64,000 nt of DNA from an uncultured Marinobacter sp. (GCF_913055835.1 NZ_CAJXKQ010000001.1:62001-126000), one strand, 5' to 3'. Positions 34,534 through 42,405 are shown, numbered from the stretch's first letter. Notes: generated by a model not told the origin, from the sequence alone. Numbers and translations are program-made.

Positions 34534-35577
34534 ATGCAGTTTTCGTTATTCCTTCACATGGAACGCTACCAGGGTGACAAAAGCCACCAGCAGCTGTTTG
34601 AGGAACTTTGCGAGCTCGTAAAAATTGCCGAAGCCTCCGGCTTTCGAACAGCCTGGATTGGTGAACACCATGGGATGCAATTTACGTCTTCCCCAAGCCC
34701 GGTGGCTCAGCTGTCCTATCTGGCCGCGAAAACAGACCGTATTCGTCTTGGCGCGGGAACGTTTGTCGCCCCATTCTGGGATCCAATCCGTTTGGCGGGT
34801 GAATCGGCATTGCTGGATGTGATCAGCGGTGGGCGGTTGGAGTTTGGAATCGCCAGAGGTGCCTATCAGTTTGAATTCGACCGCATGACCAATGGCATGC
34901 AAGCCTCAGAGGGTGGGGCGGCTTTGCGTGAAATGGTGCCCGCCATTCGGGGTCTTTGGAAGGGGGACTACAGTCACCAGGGTGAGGTGTATAACTTCCC
35001 GACAACGACGAGCGTTCCTAAGCCACTCCAGCAGCCCCTGCCCCCGATTTGGATCGCGGCAAGGGACCCAGCGTCTCACGATTTTGCGGTTGCGAATGGC
35101 TGCAATGTCATGGTCACCGCACTGATGAAGGGGGACGAGGAAGTTGCCGACCTCGCCCAGAAATTCAATACGGCGTGTGCCGACCATCCTGAGGTCGATC
35201 GCCCTGAGCTAATGTTCCTCCGTCATACTTACGTGCACGAAGAAAATGATTCCGAAGGTTGGCGGCGTGGCGCGGAGGCCCTGCAACGGTTCTACCGGTA
35301 TTTCTTTGCATGGTTCAAAAATGACCAGCAGGCAGTCGATGGATTTTTCAAGCCTGCCTCCGAGGAGGATGTTGCCAGTAACCCCGAGTTTTCTCTCGAG
35401 AGCCTGCACCGGAACATGATGATTGGCGCTCCATCAGAACTGGTGGAGCGGCTCAAGAAATACGAGGCACTTGGAATCACGGAATACAGCTATTGGACCG
35501 ACAACACGCTGCCTTTTGAGGAGAAGAAGCGCTCACTTGAGCTCTTTGCGTCTGAGGTGATGCCGCATTTTAAGTGA
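34534..35577 (+). CDS. LLM class flavin-dependent monooxygenase (TgnB-like position in pathway)
   Basis: The 347-residue protein is a bacterial-luciferase-family oxygenase: MQFSLFLHMERYQGDKS at the first strand, TAWIGEHHGM, then LGAGTFVAPFWDPIRLAGE and GRLEFGIARGAYQFEF. Such enzymes use reduced FMN from a separate reductase and O2. The reductase at 29141 is its likely partner. In trigonelline and pyridine catabolism the homologous component opens the ring. It follows the BCCT gene with GAGGAGATTTAAT before the ATG, and its stop overlaps the frame of the next gene. Confidence 0.93.
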   Translation: MQFSLFLHMERYQGDKSHQQLFEELCELVKIAEASGFRTAWIGEHHGMQFTSSPSPVAQLSYLAAKTDRIRLGAGTFVAPFWDPIRLAGESALLDVISGGRLEFGIARGAYQFEFDRMTNGMQASEGGAALREMVPAIRGLWKGDYSHQGEVYNFPTTTSVPKPLQQPLPPIWIAARDPASHDFAVANGCNVMVTALMKGDEEVADLAQKFNTACADHPEVDRPELMFLRHTYVHEENDSEGWRRGAEALQRFYRYFFAWFKNDQQAVDGFFKPASEEDVASNPEFSLESLHRNMMIGAPSELVERLKKYEALGITEYSYWTDNTLPFEEKKRSLELFASEVMPHFK

Positions 35578-35663
35578 GTGTGATGATCAGAGCGAACCCG
35601 TTGATGACAGGCGGACTGGCCATTGGACGGGTCGCTCTCAATGGTAGTCTGAGAGGTAACTCT

Positions 35664-37118
35664 ATGAATCTGTTAGACGTCGTATCGGGCGGGAAAGTAG
35701 CAGCGCTCATTGGAAATGAGTGGCGTTTGGGATATCAGCAGTACAGTGTGAGCAACCCTGCTAATGGCGAGGTTATTGCTCAAGTCGCAGATTTGGGTTC
35801 GGAAGACACTTTGGAGGCTGTGGCGGCTGCCGAAAAGTCCGGTAAAGAATGGCGCAAAGTACCTGTGAAGCAACGGGCCCGCCTTTTGCGGCGTTGGTAT
35901 GATCTTGTAATCGAAGAAACTGATGCACTTGCGCAAATCATGACACTGGAGCAAGGCAAGCCACTCCACGAAGCGCGAGGTGAGGTCGTTTACGGCGCTT
36001 CTTTCATTGAGTACTTCAGTGAGGAGTGCAAGCGAATCCTGGGTGATGTTTCGCCTGGCCCTGACTCCAGCAAGCGTATTCTGGTTTTGCGTGAACCGGT
36101 TGGCGTTGTCGCTGCAATCACACCATGGAACTTCCCCCTCGCCATGATTACGCGAAAGTGTGCCCCGGCGCTTGCTGCTGGGTGCACGATCGTAATCAAA
36201 CCCGCAGAGTCCACCCCGCTGACTGCACTGGCGTTGGCGCATTTGGCTCAGAAGGCAGGCATCCCAGAGGGGGTGATCAACGTCGTTACGTGTTCGCGTC
36301 CAGCCGAGGTTGGCGATGTGCTGTCCACGGATAGCAGAATTCGAAAGCTGTCGTTCACCGGGTCAACGCCGGTGGGTAAGCATTTGCTTTCCCGCTGTGC
36401 GAGTACCGTGAAGAAAACCGCCATGGAATTGGGCGGCAATGCGCCGTTCATCGTCTTTGACGATGCCGATTTGGACGCAGCAGTTGAGGGGGCGATTGCC
36501 TCGAAGTTCCGCAATGCCGGGCAAACCTGCGTCTGCACAAATCGGTTTTTGGTTCAGGCTGGTGTTTACGACGCTTTCTTGGAGAAACTTACCGATAAAG
36601 TGCGGCAGTTACGGGTCGGTAACGGATTGGAAGAAGGCGTCTTTATTGGTCCTCTCATCAATACAGCTGCGGTCGAAAAGGTACAGGCTCATGTTAATGA
36701 CGGACTTATGAAGGGCGCTCGGCTGCTCTGTGGCGGGAAAACCCATGAGCTGGGTGGTCACTTCTTTGCTCCAACTGTCTTGGCGGACGTAACCGTGGAC
36801 ATGCTGGTCGCTTCGGAGGAAACCTTTGGACCCTTGGCCGCTGTCTTTAAATTTGAAAGCGAAGCTGAGGCAATTGAGATGGCCAACCAGACACCGTTCG
36901 GGCTGGCGGCATATTTCTACACCAACAACTATCGGCGTATCTTCCGGACCCTGGAGGCACTCGAATACGGCATGGTTGGTGTCAATGAAGGATTGATCTC
37001 GACCGAGCTGGCCCCTTTTGGGGGAATTAAGGAATCTGGTCTGGGACGGGAGGGTTCTCGTTACGGCCTGGAAGAGTTTACCGAGCTCAAATACGCCTGT
37101 CTTGGAGGGATCGATTAG
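35664..37118 (+). CDS. gabD: Succinate-semialdehyde dehydrogenase (GabD-type)
   Basis: The 484-residue enzyme is strongly GabD-like: MELGGNAPFIVFDDADLDAA with the general-base glutamate and GQTCVCTNRFLVQ with the catalytic cysteine and its neighbouring redox cysteine, and the usual length of about 482. It oxidises succinate semialdehyde to succinate with NADP+, feeding the TCA cycle. The ATG at 35664 has GAGAGG upstream. The longer frame starting at the GTG at 35574, overlapping the monooxygenase stop, adds 30 residues foreign to the family. It is last in the rightward operon; a hairpin (37161-37186) follows. Confidence 0.93.
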   Translation: MNLLDVVSGGKVAALIGNEWRLGYQQYSVSNPANGEVIAQVADLGSEDTLEAVAAAEKSGKEWRKVPVKQRARLLRRWYDLVIEETDALAQIMTLEQGKPLHEARGEVVYGASFIEYFSEECKRILGDVSPGPDSSKRILVLREPVGVVAAITPWNFPLAMITRKCAPALAAGCTIVIKPAESTPLTALALAHLAQKAGIPEGVINVVTCSRPAEVGDVLSTDSRIRKLSFTGSTPVGKHLLSRCASTVKKTAMELGGNAPFIVFDDADLDAAVEGAIASKFRNAGQTCVCTNRFLVQAGVYDAFLEKLTDKVRQLRVGNGLEEGVFIGPLINTAAVEKVQAHVNDGLMKGARLLCGGKTHELGGHFFAPTVLADVTVDMLVASEETFGPLAAVFKFESEAEAIEMANQTPFGLAAYFYTNNYRRIFRTLEALEYGMVGVNEGLISTELAPFGGIKESGLGREGSRYGLEEFTELKYACLGGID

Positions 37119-37160
37119 GTTGGTTCGGGGAGAGCACGCCTTTCTCCCGGCAGCTCAGCA

Positions 37161-37186
37161 AAGGAGAACGCATTAGTGTTCTCCTT
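37161..37186 (+). terminator. Hairpin downstream of gabD
   Basis: AAGGAGAAC / GTTCTCCTT form a 9-bp stem with an eight-base loop, 43 bases after the gabD stop. It lacks a T tract, so it is a weak intrinsic terminator or an RNA 3'-end stabiliser. The remaining gap up to 37689 has no supportable gene. Confidence 0.55.
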
Positions 37187-37573
37187 GCCTCCTATTTCAC
37201 CAAATTTAAGGCTCCAACGATTACTTCTCAGCGCTTTACTCTCCCTAAACTGCTTTCAGTCCTGACTCTTGCATCGTTTATCCTTGCTCTTCAGGTCATG
37301 CCAGATAGTGCAAGGCCTATTCGGTGGAATGAAAGGAGAAATTCCTACCGTGATGTGGCAATCTCTCTTAAAAGGACCTAGGCCACCATCTGTTAACAAT
37401 TGAACAGCAAGATGCCGACTGGTGTGATTTTATGAGTGATCACTTCTATTTTGATCAAATCGCTAGGGGGCTTCAGTTCTCGTCATTCCTGAAAATGTTC
37501 CTTGGCCAATAACCCAGTTGACCGGAACCGTCACAGACCTTTGATCTACCTGCTCCTTCGTACCCACGAATAT

Positions 37574-37634
37574 GAATGTTTCGCTTTGCGACCATCCTGA
37601 ATTCCACGCGGCACCTTAACATAAGCGGACTTTT
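37574..37634. repeat. Dispersed palindromic repeat, copy 4 (diverged)
   Basis: The left arm GAATGTTTCGCTTTGCGACC and right arm TAACATAAGCGGACTTTT are recognisable versions of the repeat arms at 25.6 and 40.6 kb. The tail seen in the full-length copies is absent. It lies in a 616-base gene-free stretch between gabD and the merR gene. Confidence 0.6.
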
Positions 37635-37689
37635 AGATTGGATCAGCATGACCTTTTAGTGACAGAAAGCTGGGCGCCTGTCCCGGCAA

Positions 37690-37720
37690 TTGTTAAAGTT
37701 AAATTGAACCTTAAATACTG
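37690..37720 (+). promoter_or_regulatory. MerR-type promoter of the merR gene (19-bp spacer)
   Basis: TTGTTA and ATACTG (37690-37695 and 37715-37720) are separated by 19 bases that contain the partial dyad TTAAAGTT...AACCTTAA. MerR regulators act on promoters with such long spacers. Related TTAAAG/CTTTAA dyads are at 39.17 and 39.22 kb. Confidence 0.6.
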
Positions 37721-37734
37721 ACCGGCAGGCGAGC

Positions 37735-38151
37735 ATGAAAATCAGTGAAATTGCCAAGCTCACGCAGTTGGCACCTTCCAAGATCCGCTTTTACGAACAC
37801 ATCGGATTGCTGAAAAACGTGCAGCGCAAGGCAAACGGCTATCGCAGCTATCCGCCCGAAGCGGTCACCGTGCTGAAGCTTATTACCACGGCGCAACAGG
37901 CTGGATTTAGTCTGGATGAGCTGAGATCTCTACTTCCGTCGGACATGGAAACGTGGGACCACAGTTTTCTTTTGCAATCACTCCACCAGAAGGTCCGGGA
38001 TATCGAGGACATGGAGCAGAAGCTGGCTGCCAGTAAAGCCCAGTTGCTGGATGTTCTGGCGGATATTGAGGCCAAACCGGAGGATATGGATTGTGCCGAC
38101 AACGCAAAACGGGTGCTTTCCCAGTATGGTCTGGGAAAGCCCGAGCACTGA
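37735..38151 (+). CDS. MerR family transcriptional regulator
   Basis: The 138-residue protein has the MerR winged HTH (MKISEIAKLTQLAPSKIRFYEHIGLL) and a dimerisation coiled coil. Its C-terminus, PEDMDCADNAKRVL, has one cysteine, so it is not a clear multi-cysteine metal sensor. It probably activates its own promoter and those of the divergent decarboxylase-like and old-yellow-enzyme genes, which share the same dyad. The inducer may be a small organic or redox-active compound. It ends three bases before the convergent decarboxylase gene. Confidence 0.92.
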   Translation: MKISEIAKLTQLAPSKIRFYEHIGLLKNVQRKANGYRSYPPEAVTVLKLITTAQQAGFSLDELRSLLPSDMETWDHSFLLQSLHQKVRDIEDMEQKLAASKAQLLDVLADIEAKPEDMDCADNAKRVLSQYGLGKPEH

Positions 38152-38153
38152 TC

Positions 38154-39026
38154 TCAGTCGTTCAGGGAGGCCAGTGGTTTTGGCGCGTAAAGTGCGCTCT
38201 GAAAGCTGGGAACGTAGTCGTATCGGACCATCTCACCAAGATCCAAGCTGCGAATAAAGTCCGAGAACTCACCGTCGCCCAACTCAAGATTGACGGCTTC
38301 GTCATCCATGGTCGAACCATGTTTGAGTTGGCGTGAATCGGCGTGGCCATAGACCAGGCGCCCATTCTGATCGATATTTATGAAGCTGTTAGTCACAATG
38401 GTTTCTTCTTCGGAAACGTCCTCCAATCGATCGGTCTCAAAGACAAAATCCAGCTTGCCGCTTTTCTGGTCCATCACTTCAAAGATGACCGAGCGCTCGC
38501 TCATCCGATAATGAATGCCTGTCAGCCATTTGGGCAGATTGTATCCGACCACGCCGCGTACCCGCGCCAGTTCTGTATCCACAGGCAGCTTGAGAACATA
38601 ACCCCAGAAATCTGCATTTCGGGACTGCCGGAAGAGGCTGATAGGGCCCATGTTGGCGTCGCCCGGCTTGGTAGTGACTATCGCCAGCGAGATTTCGTTG
38701 TAAGAGTCATTGTCGCAGTAGTGATAGGCGTAGCCCGTCAGCGCTACTAAACCCCTGCCTGGCCAGATACTCAAGGGTTGGACCTGCTCTCGCACCTCTT
38801 CGGGCATGAGCGAGATGAGACGGCCCAGATCGGCGGTAAAAATCGCCGTCACCTTGGTGTTTTCGTAGTAAAAATTTGGTGAATAGGATTCAAATCCCAT
38901 ATCCACTTTCTGTTTTTCCAGCGTCCGGAACCAGCTCAGATCGGTTTCCGGCGATTCCTCTGCAATTACCGAGAGCGGCGGATTTGAACGAAACCGATCG
39001 TAGAGTCCGTCTTCGATCACGGGCAC
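38154..39026 (-). CDS. Acetoacetate decarboxylase family protein, cut off from its signal peptide
   Basis: The 290-residue frame matches the ADC family (PF06314-type): IWPGRGLVALTGYAYHYCDND, NEISLAIVTTKPG and GVVGYNLPKWLTGIHY. ADC enzymes use a Schiff-base lysine; many relatives in such loci are not true acetoacetate decarboxylases. The available start is a GTG at 39026 without a ribosome site. One codon further upstream (TAA, 39030-39032) an in-frame stop separates it from a 30-codon signal peptide that has an excellent ribosome site. The functional gene was probably 38154-39122, encoding an exported protein. See the next entry. Confidence 0.75.
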   Translation of the reverse strand: MPVIEDGLYDRFRSNPPLSVIAEESPETDLSWFRTLEKQKVDMGFESYSPNFYYENTKVTAIFTADLGRLISLMPEEVREQVQPLSIWPGRGLVALTGYAYHYCDNDSYNEISLAIVTTKPGDANMGPISLFRQSRNADFWGYVLKLPVDTELARVRGVVGYNLPKWLTGIHYRMSERSVIFEVMDQKSGKLDFVFETDRLEDVSEEETIVTNSFINIDQNGRLVYGHADSRQLKHGSTMDDEAVNLELGDGEFSDFIRSLDLGEMVRYDYVPSFQSALYAPKPLASLND

Positions 39027-39029
39027 GTC

Positions 39030-39122
39030 TTAACCCGCAATGTCTATGACGGTGGTCTCCGCGTGGGACAGTGAAGACATAAGCGCCAGTGCCAGCCCTG
39101 CTGCTCTATGTGAGAATCTCAT
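39030..39122 (-). pseudogene. Signal-peptide exon-like 5' end of the ADC gene, ending in an in-frame TAA
   Basis: Starting at the ATG at 39122, with GGGAGG upstream, the frame reads MRFSHRAAGLALALMSSLSH then AETTVIDIAG and a TAA at 39030-39032. This is a standard Sec signal with cleavage after SHA. The frame is the same as that of the ADC-family coding region, which resumes at the next codon (GAC GTG CCC). A MerR-type promoter is correctly placed upstream. A single nonsense change (or a sequencing error, or a readthrough signal) explains the layout. Confidence 0.8.
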
Positions 39123-39159
39123 TCTTGGTACCTCCCAATGTGTGTTGGTTGCGGGAAGC

Positions 39160-39190
39160 ACCTTAAGATTAAATCTAACTTTAAGGTCAA
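39160..39190 (-). promoter_or_regulatory. MerR-type promoter of the ADC-family gene (19-bp spacer)
   Basis: On the minus strand TTGACC (39190-39185) and TAAGGT (39165-39160) are 19 bases apart. The interval contains the imperfect dyad CCTTAA...TTTAAGG (39161-39186). The predicted start of transcription lies about 30 bases before the ATG at 39122, which supports that codon as the original start. Confidence 0.7.
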
Positions 39191-39204
39191 CCCTTATTTT
39201 CTTG

Positions 39205-39235
39205 TTGACCTTAAAGTTGACTTTAAGGATAGAGT
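39205..39235 (+). promoter_or_regulatory. MerR-type promoter of the old-yellow-enzyme gene (19-bp spacer)
   Basis: TTGACC (39205-39210) and TAGAGT (39230-39235) are exactly 19 bases apart. Between and overlapping them is the perfect palindrome CCTTAAAGTTGACTTTAAGG (39209-39228). This is the classic layout for activation by a MerR regulator. Confidence 0.8.
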
Positions 39236-39261
39236 CGCCTCACATCCTAAGGAGGTGACCC

Positions 39262-40485
39262 ATGAACTTATTTCAACCACTCTTGCTCCCGAATGGCACC
39301 CAGGTGCCTAACCGAATTGCCAAGGCTGCCATGGAGGAGAACATGGCGGATTCGAATTTCGCCCCCTCGGAGCGCCTCATTCAGCTATACCGGGCGTGGG
39401 CCGAAGGTGGTTCCGGCCTTTTGATAAGCGGAAATGTGATGATTGACCGCCGGGCGATGACCGGTCCGGGCGGCGTGGTTCTGGAGAACGACGATCAATT
39501 GCAACTCTTCAAACGATGGGCTGACACCGGACGAGCGCGGGGCGCGCAGTTCTGGATGCAGATCAATCATCCCGGTCGTCAAATGCCGGGCGATCTAGCT
39601 CAGGAAACATGGGCGCCGTCGCCGATATCCGTCGATCTGGGCAAGATGTCCAAGCATTTCAATCCGCCACGAGAGCTTACGGAAGAAAAGATCCAGGATG
39701 TGATCGCACGTTTCACTGAAACAGCCAGACTGGCTGAGCAGGCCGGGTTCACGGGCGTCGAGGTCCACGGCGCGCACGGGTACCTGATCAGTCAGTTCCT
39801 GTCACCGCTGACCAACAAGCGCCGGGATCGTTGGGGCGGCTCGCTTGAGAATCGCGCACGCCTGTTGATTGAGGTGGTTCGCGGTATCCGCGCTGCGGTG
39901 TCACCGGACTTCGCCGTTGCAGTAAAACTGAACTCCGCCGACTTTCAGCGAGGTGGCTTTAGCCAGGATGATGCGCGGCAGGTTGTGTCTATGCTGAATC
40001 CCCTGGGTGTGGACCTGGTCGAGCTGTCGGGTGGCAGTTACGAGGCGCCAGCTATGCACGGGAGTGCCCGGGATGGCCGCACCTTGGCAAGAGAAGCCTA
40101 TTTCTTTGAATTCGCCAAAGACATCCAGGCCGTCGCCAGAATGCCCGTCATGGTGACGGGTGGCATACGCCGCTTGCCCATGGCAGAGCAGGTCGTGAGT
40201 AGCGGCGTGGACATGGTAGGCATCGCAACGGCGCTGGCCATCGATCCAAACTTGCCGAGAGACTGGGAAAACGGCCGAAACAGCGCACCGGAACTGTCCC
40301 CGATCACCTGGAAAAACAAACCTTTGGCTTCCCTGGCGTATATGTCGGTGGTGAAATACCAGCTGCTCAAACACAGCCTGGGAAAGCCTGCCAAACCGGA
40401 GGTGTCGCCGCTTTGGGCTCTGGCTTGCGGACAACTGAACAACACTGTTCTTAGCCGCAGGTACCGCAGGAAAATGGCCGCTTAA
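39262..40485 (+). CDS. NADH:flavin oxidoreductase, old yellow enzyme family
   Basis: The 407-residue protein is an FMN-binding TIM barrel with the OYE features VEVHGAHGYLISQFLSPLTNK (active-site His pair region), RWGGSLENRARL and a C-terminal VTGGIR phosphate-binding loop. Members reduce activated C=C bonds of enones or open related ketone chemistry with NAD(P)H. It starts after TAAGGAGGTGACCC and is the rightward target of the MerR locus. Being paired with an ADC-family gene, it may act on an unsaturated keto compound. Length and motifs are normal. Confidence 0.92.
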   Translation: MNLFQPLLLPNGTQVPNRIAKAAMEENMADSNFAPSERLIQLYRAWAEGGSGLLISGNVMIDRRAMTGPGGVVLENDDQLQLFKRWADTGRARGAQFWMQINHPGRQMPGDLAQETWAPSPISVDLGKMSKHFNPPRELTEEKIQDVIARFTETARLAEQAGFTGVEVHGAHGYLISQFLSPLTNKRRDRWGGSLENRARLLIEVVRGIRAAVSPDFAVAVKLNSADFQRGGFSQDDARQVVSMLNPLGVDLVELSGGSYEAPAMHGSARDGRTLAREAYFFEFAKDIQAVARMPVMVTGGIRRLPMAEQVVSSGVDMVGIATALAIDPNLPRDWENGRNSAPELSPITWKNKPLASLAYMSVVKYQLLKHSLGKPAKPEVSPLWALACGQLNNTVLSRRYRRKMAA

Positions 40486-40610
40486 TGAGAGGTCGAGGGA
40501 AGCCGGCAATTTTGGCTTTTTGAAGCGTTGGCAGGTCGAATTCGCCATGATCGCCTGCCGACATTGTCGCACGTTTGACCAGGCTGAACGCTTGCTTTCG
40601 AAATCTATCT

Positions 40611-40723
40611 GAATGTCCGCTTTGCGACCAGCCCGAGCAAACAAAAAGCGAACATTCAGCGGACCGGGGTAAGTCCACAGTGCGATTGACCTGCCCCCAA
40701 TTATTGAACCGCTTACTGCCTGG
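40611..40723. repeat. Dispersed palindromic repeat, copy 3 (full length)
   Basis: Left arm GAATGTCCGCTTTGCGACC, right arm AAACAAAAAGCGAACATTC, then the tail GGTAAGTCCACAG ... GATTGACCTGCCCCC ... CGCTTACTGCCTGG. It matches the copy at 25.58-25.70 kb base for base over most of its length. It lies in the 438-base gap between the OYE gene and higB. Confidence 0.85.
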
Positions 40724-40745
40724 TAAGTTTGGTTTGTTTTTTCCT

Positions 40746-40768
40746 GGCCCGTTTTCGCGGGCCTTTTT
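40746..40768 (+). terminator. Rho-independent terminator
   Basis: GGCCCG / CGGGCC (40746-40751, 40758-40763) with loop TTTTCG is followed by TTTTT. It probably ends transcription entering from the OYE gene, ahead of the higBA promoter. Confidence 0.85.
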
Positions 40769-40888
40769 GTATGGTTCGCAAGTGCAACCGGATGATGCGT
40801 TTTCGTGGTAAACTGCAACACTCCCGCCAAGTGTTTTCTTGACTCCCCATATTATAAAATTTTGTGTTATTATAACCAAATCGTATTT

Positions 40889-40901
40889 CACGTTTAACGT
40901 G
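40889..40901. promoter_or_regulatory. Candidate HigA operator
   Basis: The perfect dyad CACGT TTA ACGTG lies 23 bases before the higB start codon, in an AT-rich promoter stretch with TATAACC/GTTATAA. HigA-type antitoxins repress their own promoters by binding such short dyads. Confidence 0.6.
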
Positions 40902-40923
40902 CAGCGTTATAAGGTGGGTGATC

Positions 40924-41202
40924 ATGATCAAGAGCTTTAAGTGCAAGCACACAGAGGAGCTTGTAAAAACAGGTAAGACTCGGCGTTTCAATGCAATCCA
41001 GCGAACGGCCGAGCGTAAGTTACAGCAGCTGCTAAGCGCTGAAGCTCTTAAAGATTTAAAGTCTCCGCCCGGGAATAGACTTGAGCCGCTTTCTGGAGAC
41101 AGAGAGGGGCAACACAGCATCCGGATCAATGACCAGTGGCGGTTGTGTTTCCGCTGGACAGATGAAGGGGCGGAAGACGTGGAGATTGTTGATTACCACT
41201 AA
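40924..41202 (+). CDS. higB: Type II toxin HigB (RelE/ParE superfamily mRNA interferase)
   Basis: The 92-residue protein matches the plasmid-maintenance killer/HigB family: [20 protein letters not shown] at the start, [22 protein letters not shown] and QWRLCFRW near the end. HigB toxins cut mRNA on the ribosome. The toxin gene precedes the antitoxin, as is usual for hig loci. The ATG at 40924 gives the standard start. The pair sits beside dispersed repeats and a recombinase, typical of mobile or stabilising accessory DNA. Confidence 0.93.
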   Translation: MIKSFKCKHTEELVKTGKTRRFNAIQRTAERKLQQLLSAEALKDLKSPPGNRLEPLSGDREGQHSIRINDQWRLCFRWTDEGAEDVEIVDYH

Positions 41203-41214
41203 GGAGGTCGCGCA

Positions 41215-41529
41215 ATGGTTACTGTAGGTATGCGCCCTATCCATCCAGGAGAGATTTTACTTGAGGATTACCTTGAGCCTCTTGGCATGAGTGTGAATGC
41301 GCTTTCAAAAGAACTTTATGTTCCTGCACAGCGCCTGAACGAGATTGTTCGCGAGCGTCGTGGTGTGTCCGCGGATACGGCCATGCGTTTGGCCCGTTAC
41401 TTTGGGACTACCGAGCAGTTTTGGCTCAATTTGCAGACTGACTACGATCTGCGCCGTGCCCGTGAGGAGAAAGCCGACCAAATCAATAAACTGATTACGC
41501 CTCGTAAGCCTGACCATCACGCTGCCTGA
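41215..41529 (+). CDS. higA: Type II antitoxin HigA (XRE-type HTH)
   Basis: The 104-residue protein has the HigA/VapI-type HTH: RPIHPGEILLEDYLEPLGMS, LSKELYVPAQRLNEIVRERR, then the TAMRLARYFGTTEQFWLNLQ motif. It neutralises HigB by direct binding and represses the operon. It starts 12 bases after higB, behind TAAGGAGG. A terminator follows at 41620. Confidence 0.95.
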   Translation: MVTVGMRPIHPGEILLEDYLEPLGMSVNALSKELYVPAQRLNEIVRERRGVSADTAMRLARYFGTTEQFWLNLQTDYDLRRAREEKADQINKLITPRKPDHHAA

Positions 41530-41619
41530 ACTCTACTCTTTGCCGCTCTTGGTCTCCAAGACGTAAGCGATCGCCGAGGTTCTCCCTTCAGCGCTGGCTG
41601 ATCGGGGTTCGCTCTACTT

Positions 41620-41648
41620 AAGCCTGGCCAGCAGAAAACAGGCTTTTT
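41620..41648 (+). terminator. Rho-independent terminator after higBA
   Basis: AAGCCTG / CAGGCTT (41620-41626, 41639-41645) with a 12-base loop runs into TTTTT. It lies 91 bases after the higA stop. Confidence 0.8.
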
Positions 41649-41690
41649 AACCATACTTATGGTTCCTATCCCTCAAAAGAGGGCTACACC

Positions 41691-42305
41691 ATGACATTTC
41701 CAATTGGCAAATCTCCCTGGAATAAGGGAAAGCTCGTGGGCCAAAAACTTCCTCTCAAACTGGAACAGATCTGGGCTATACGTATTCGATTAGAAATCGC
41801 AAAGAACATCCGCGAGTTGGCGATGTTCAACATGGCGATTGATTGCAAACTCCGATCCTGCGATATGGTTAAGCTTCTGGTTCGAGATATTTCCAGAAAC
41901 GGAGAGGTACTGGATAGGGCCCAAGTCATTCAGCAGAAAACCAGTCAACCTGTCCAGTTTGAGATAACGAAAAAGACGCGCGAATCGGTTGAAGCGTGGA
42001 TCAAATTGCGCGGTCTTACAGGTATGGATTATCTGTGGCCGAGTCGGATGAGACAGTTTGACCACATCACTACTCATCAATATGCCCGTCTCGTCAAAAA
42101 ATGGATTACCAGCATTGGACTTGATCCTTCAGTCTACGCAACCCACTCAATGCGACGTAGCAAAGCGACATTGATCTACAAGAAGACCAAGAATCTTCGA
42201 GCGGTGCAGTTGCTATTGGGACACACAAATATGTCCAGTACCGTGCGATACCTTGGTGTCGAGGTGGAGGATGCTTTGGAGATCGCGGAGAGTATTGAGA
42301 TTTGA
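41691..42305 (+). CDS. Solitary tyrosine recombinase (short, no N-terminal arm-binding domain)
   Basis: The 204-residue protein is a minimal tyrosine recombinase with all catalytic residues: R55, K83, H152-x-x-R155, H178 and nucleophile Y187 (TVRYLGVE). It lacks the SAM-like core-binding length of XerC/D, and I see no integron-integrase-specific insertion near the second box, so it is not IntI. Such short recombinases occur singly in many gammaproteobacteria and Xanthomonas-like genomes. It lies directly upstream of the cassette array, but a functional link is unproven. Start: GAGGGCTACACC before the ATG. Confidence 0.88.
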   Translation: MTFPIGKSPWNKGKLVGQKLPLKLEQIWAIRIRLEIAKNIRELAMFNMAIDCKLRSCDMVKLLVRDISRNGEVLDRAQVIQQKTSQPVQFEITKKTRESVEAWIKLRGLTGMDYLWPSRMRQFDHITTHQYARLVKKWITSIGLDPSVYATHSMRRSKATLIYKKTKNLRAVQLLLGHTNMSSTVRYLGVEVEDALEIAESIEI

Positions 42306-42405
42306 TGGGGTAAAGCTGCCCTCAAGCGTAGATTACTGGTGATCGAAGCTTCTCTCGGAGTCAGGCGATGAGCAATTTCGGGCTCTGCCAGGGCCCCTCC
42401 ATTGC

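Noticed and set aside
38154..39122. Frameshift as the cause of the split ADC gene
   Set aside because: The signal peptide and the enzyme region are in the same frame; only the TAA at 39030-39032 separates them.
39901..40830. Long minus-strand frame (309 codons) opposite the OYE gene
   Set aside because: It is the shadow of the OYE coding frame and runs on into the repeat; there is no family match or ribosome site.
41691..42305. Identification of this recombinase as an integron integrase (IntI)
   Set aside because: It is only 204 residues, lacks the IntI-specific insertion, and points the same way as the cassettes instead of diverging from an attI.
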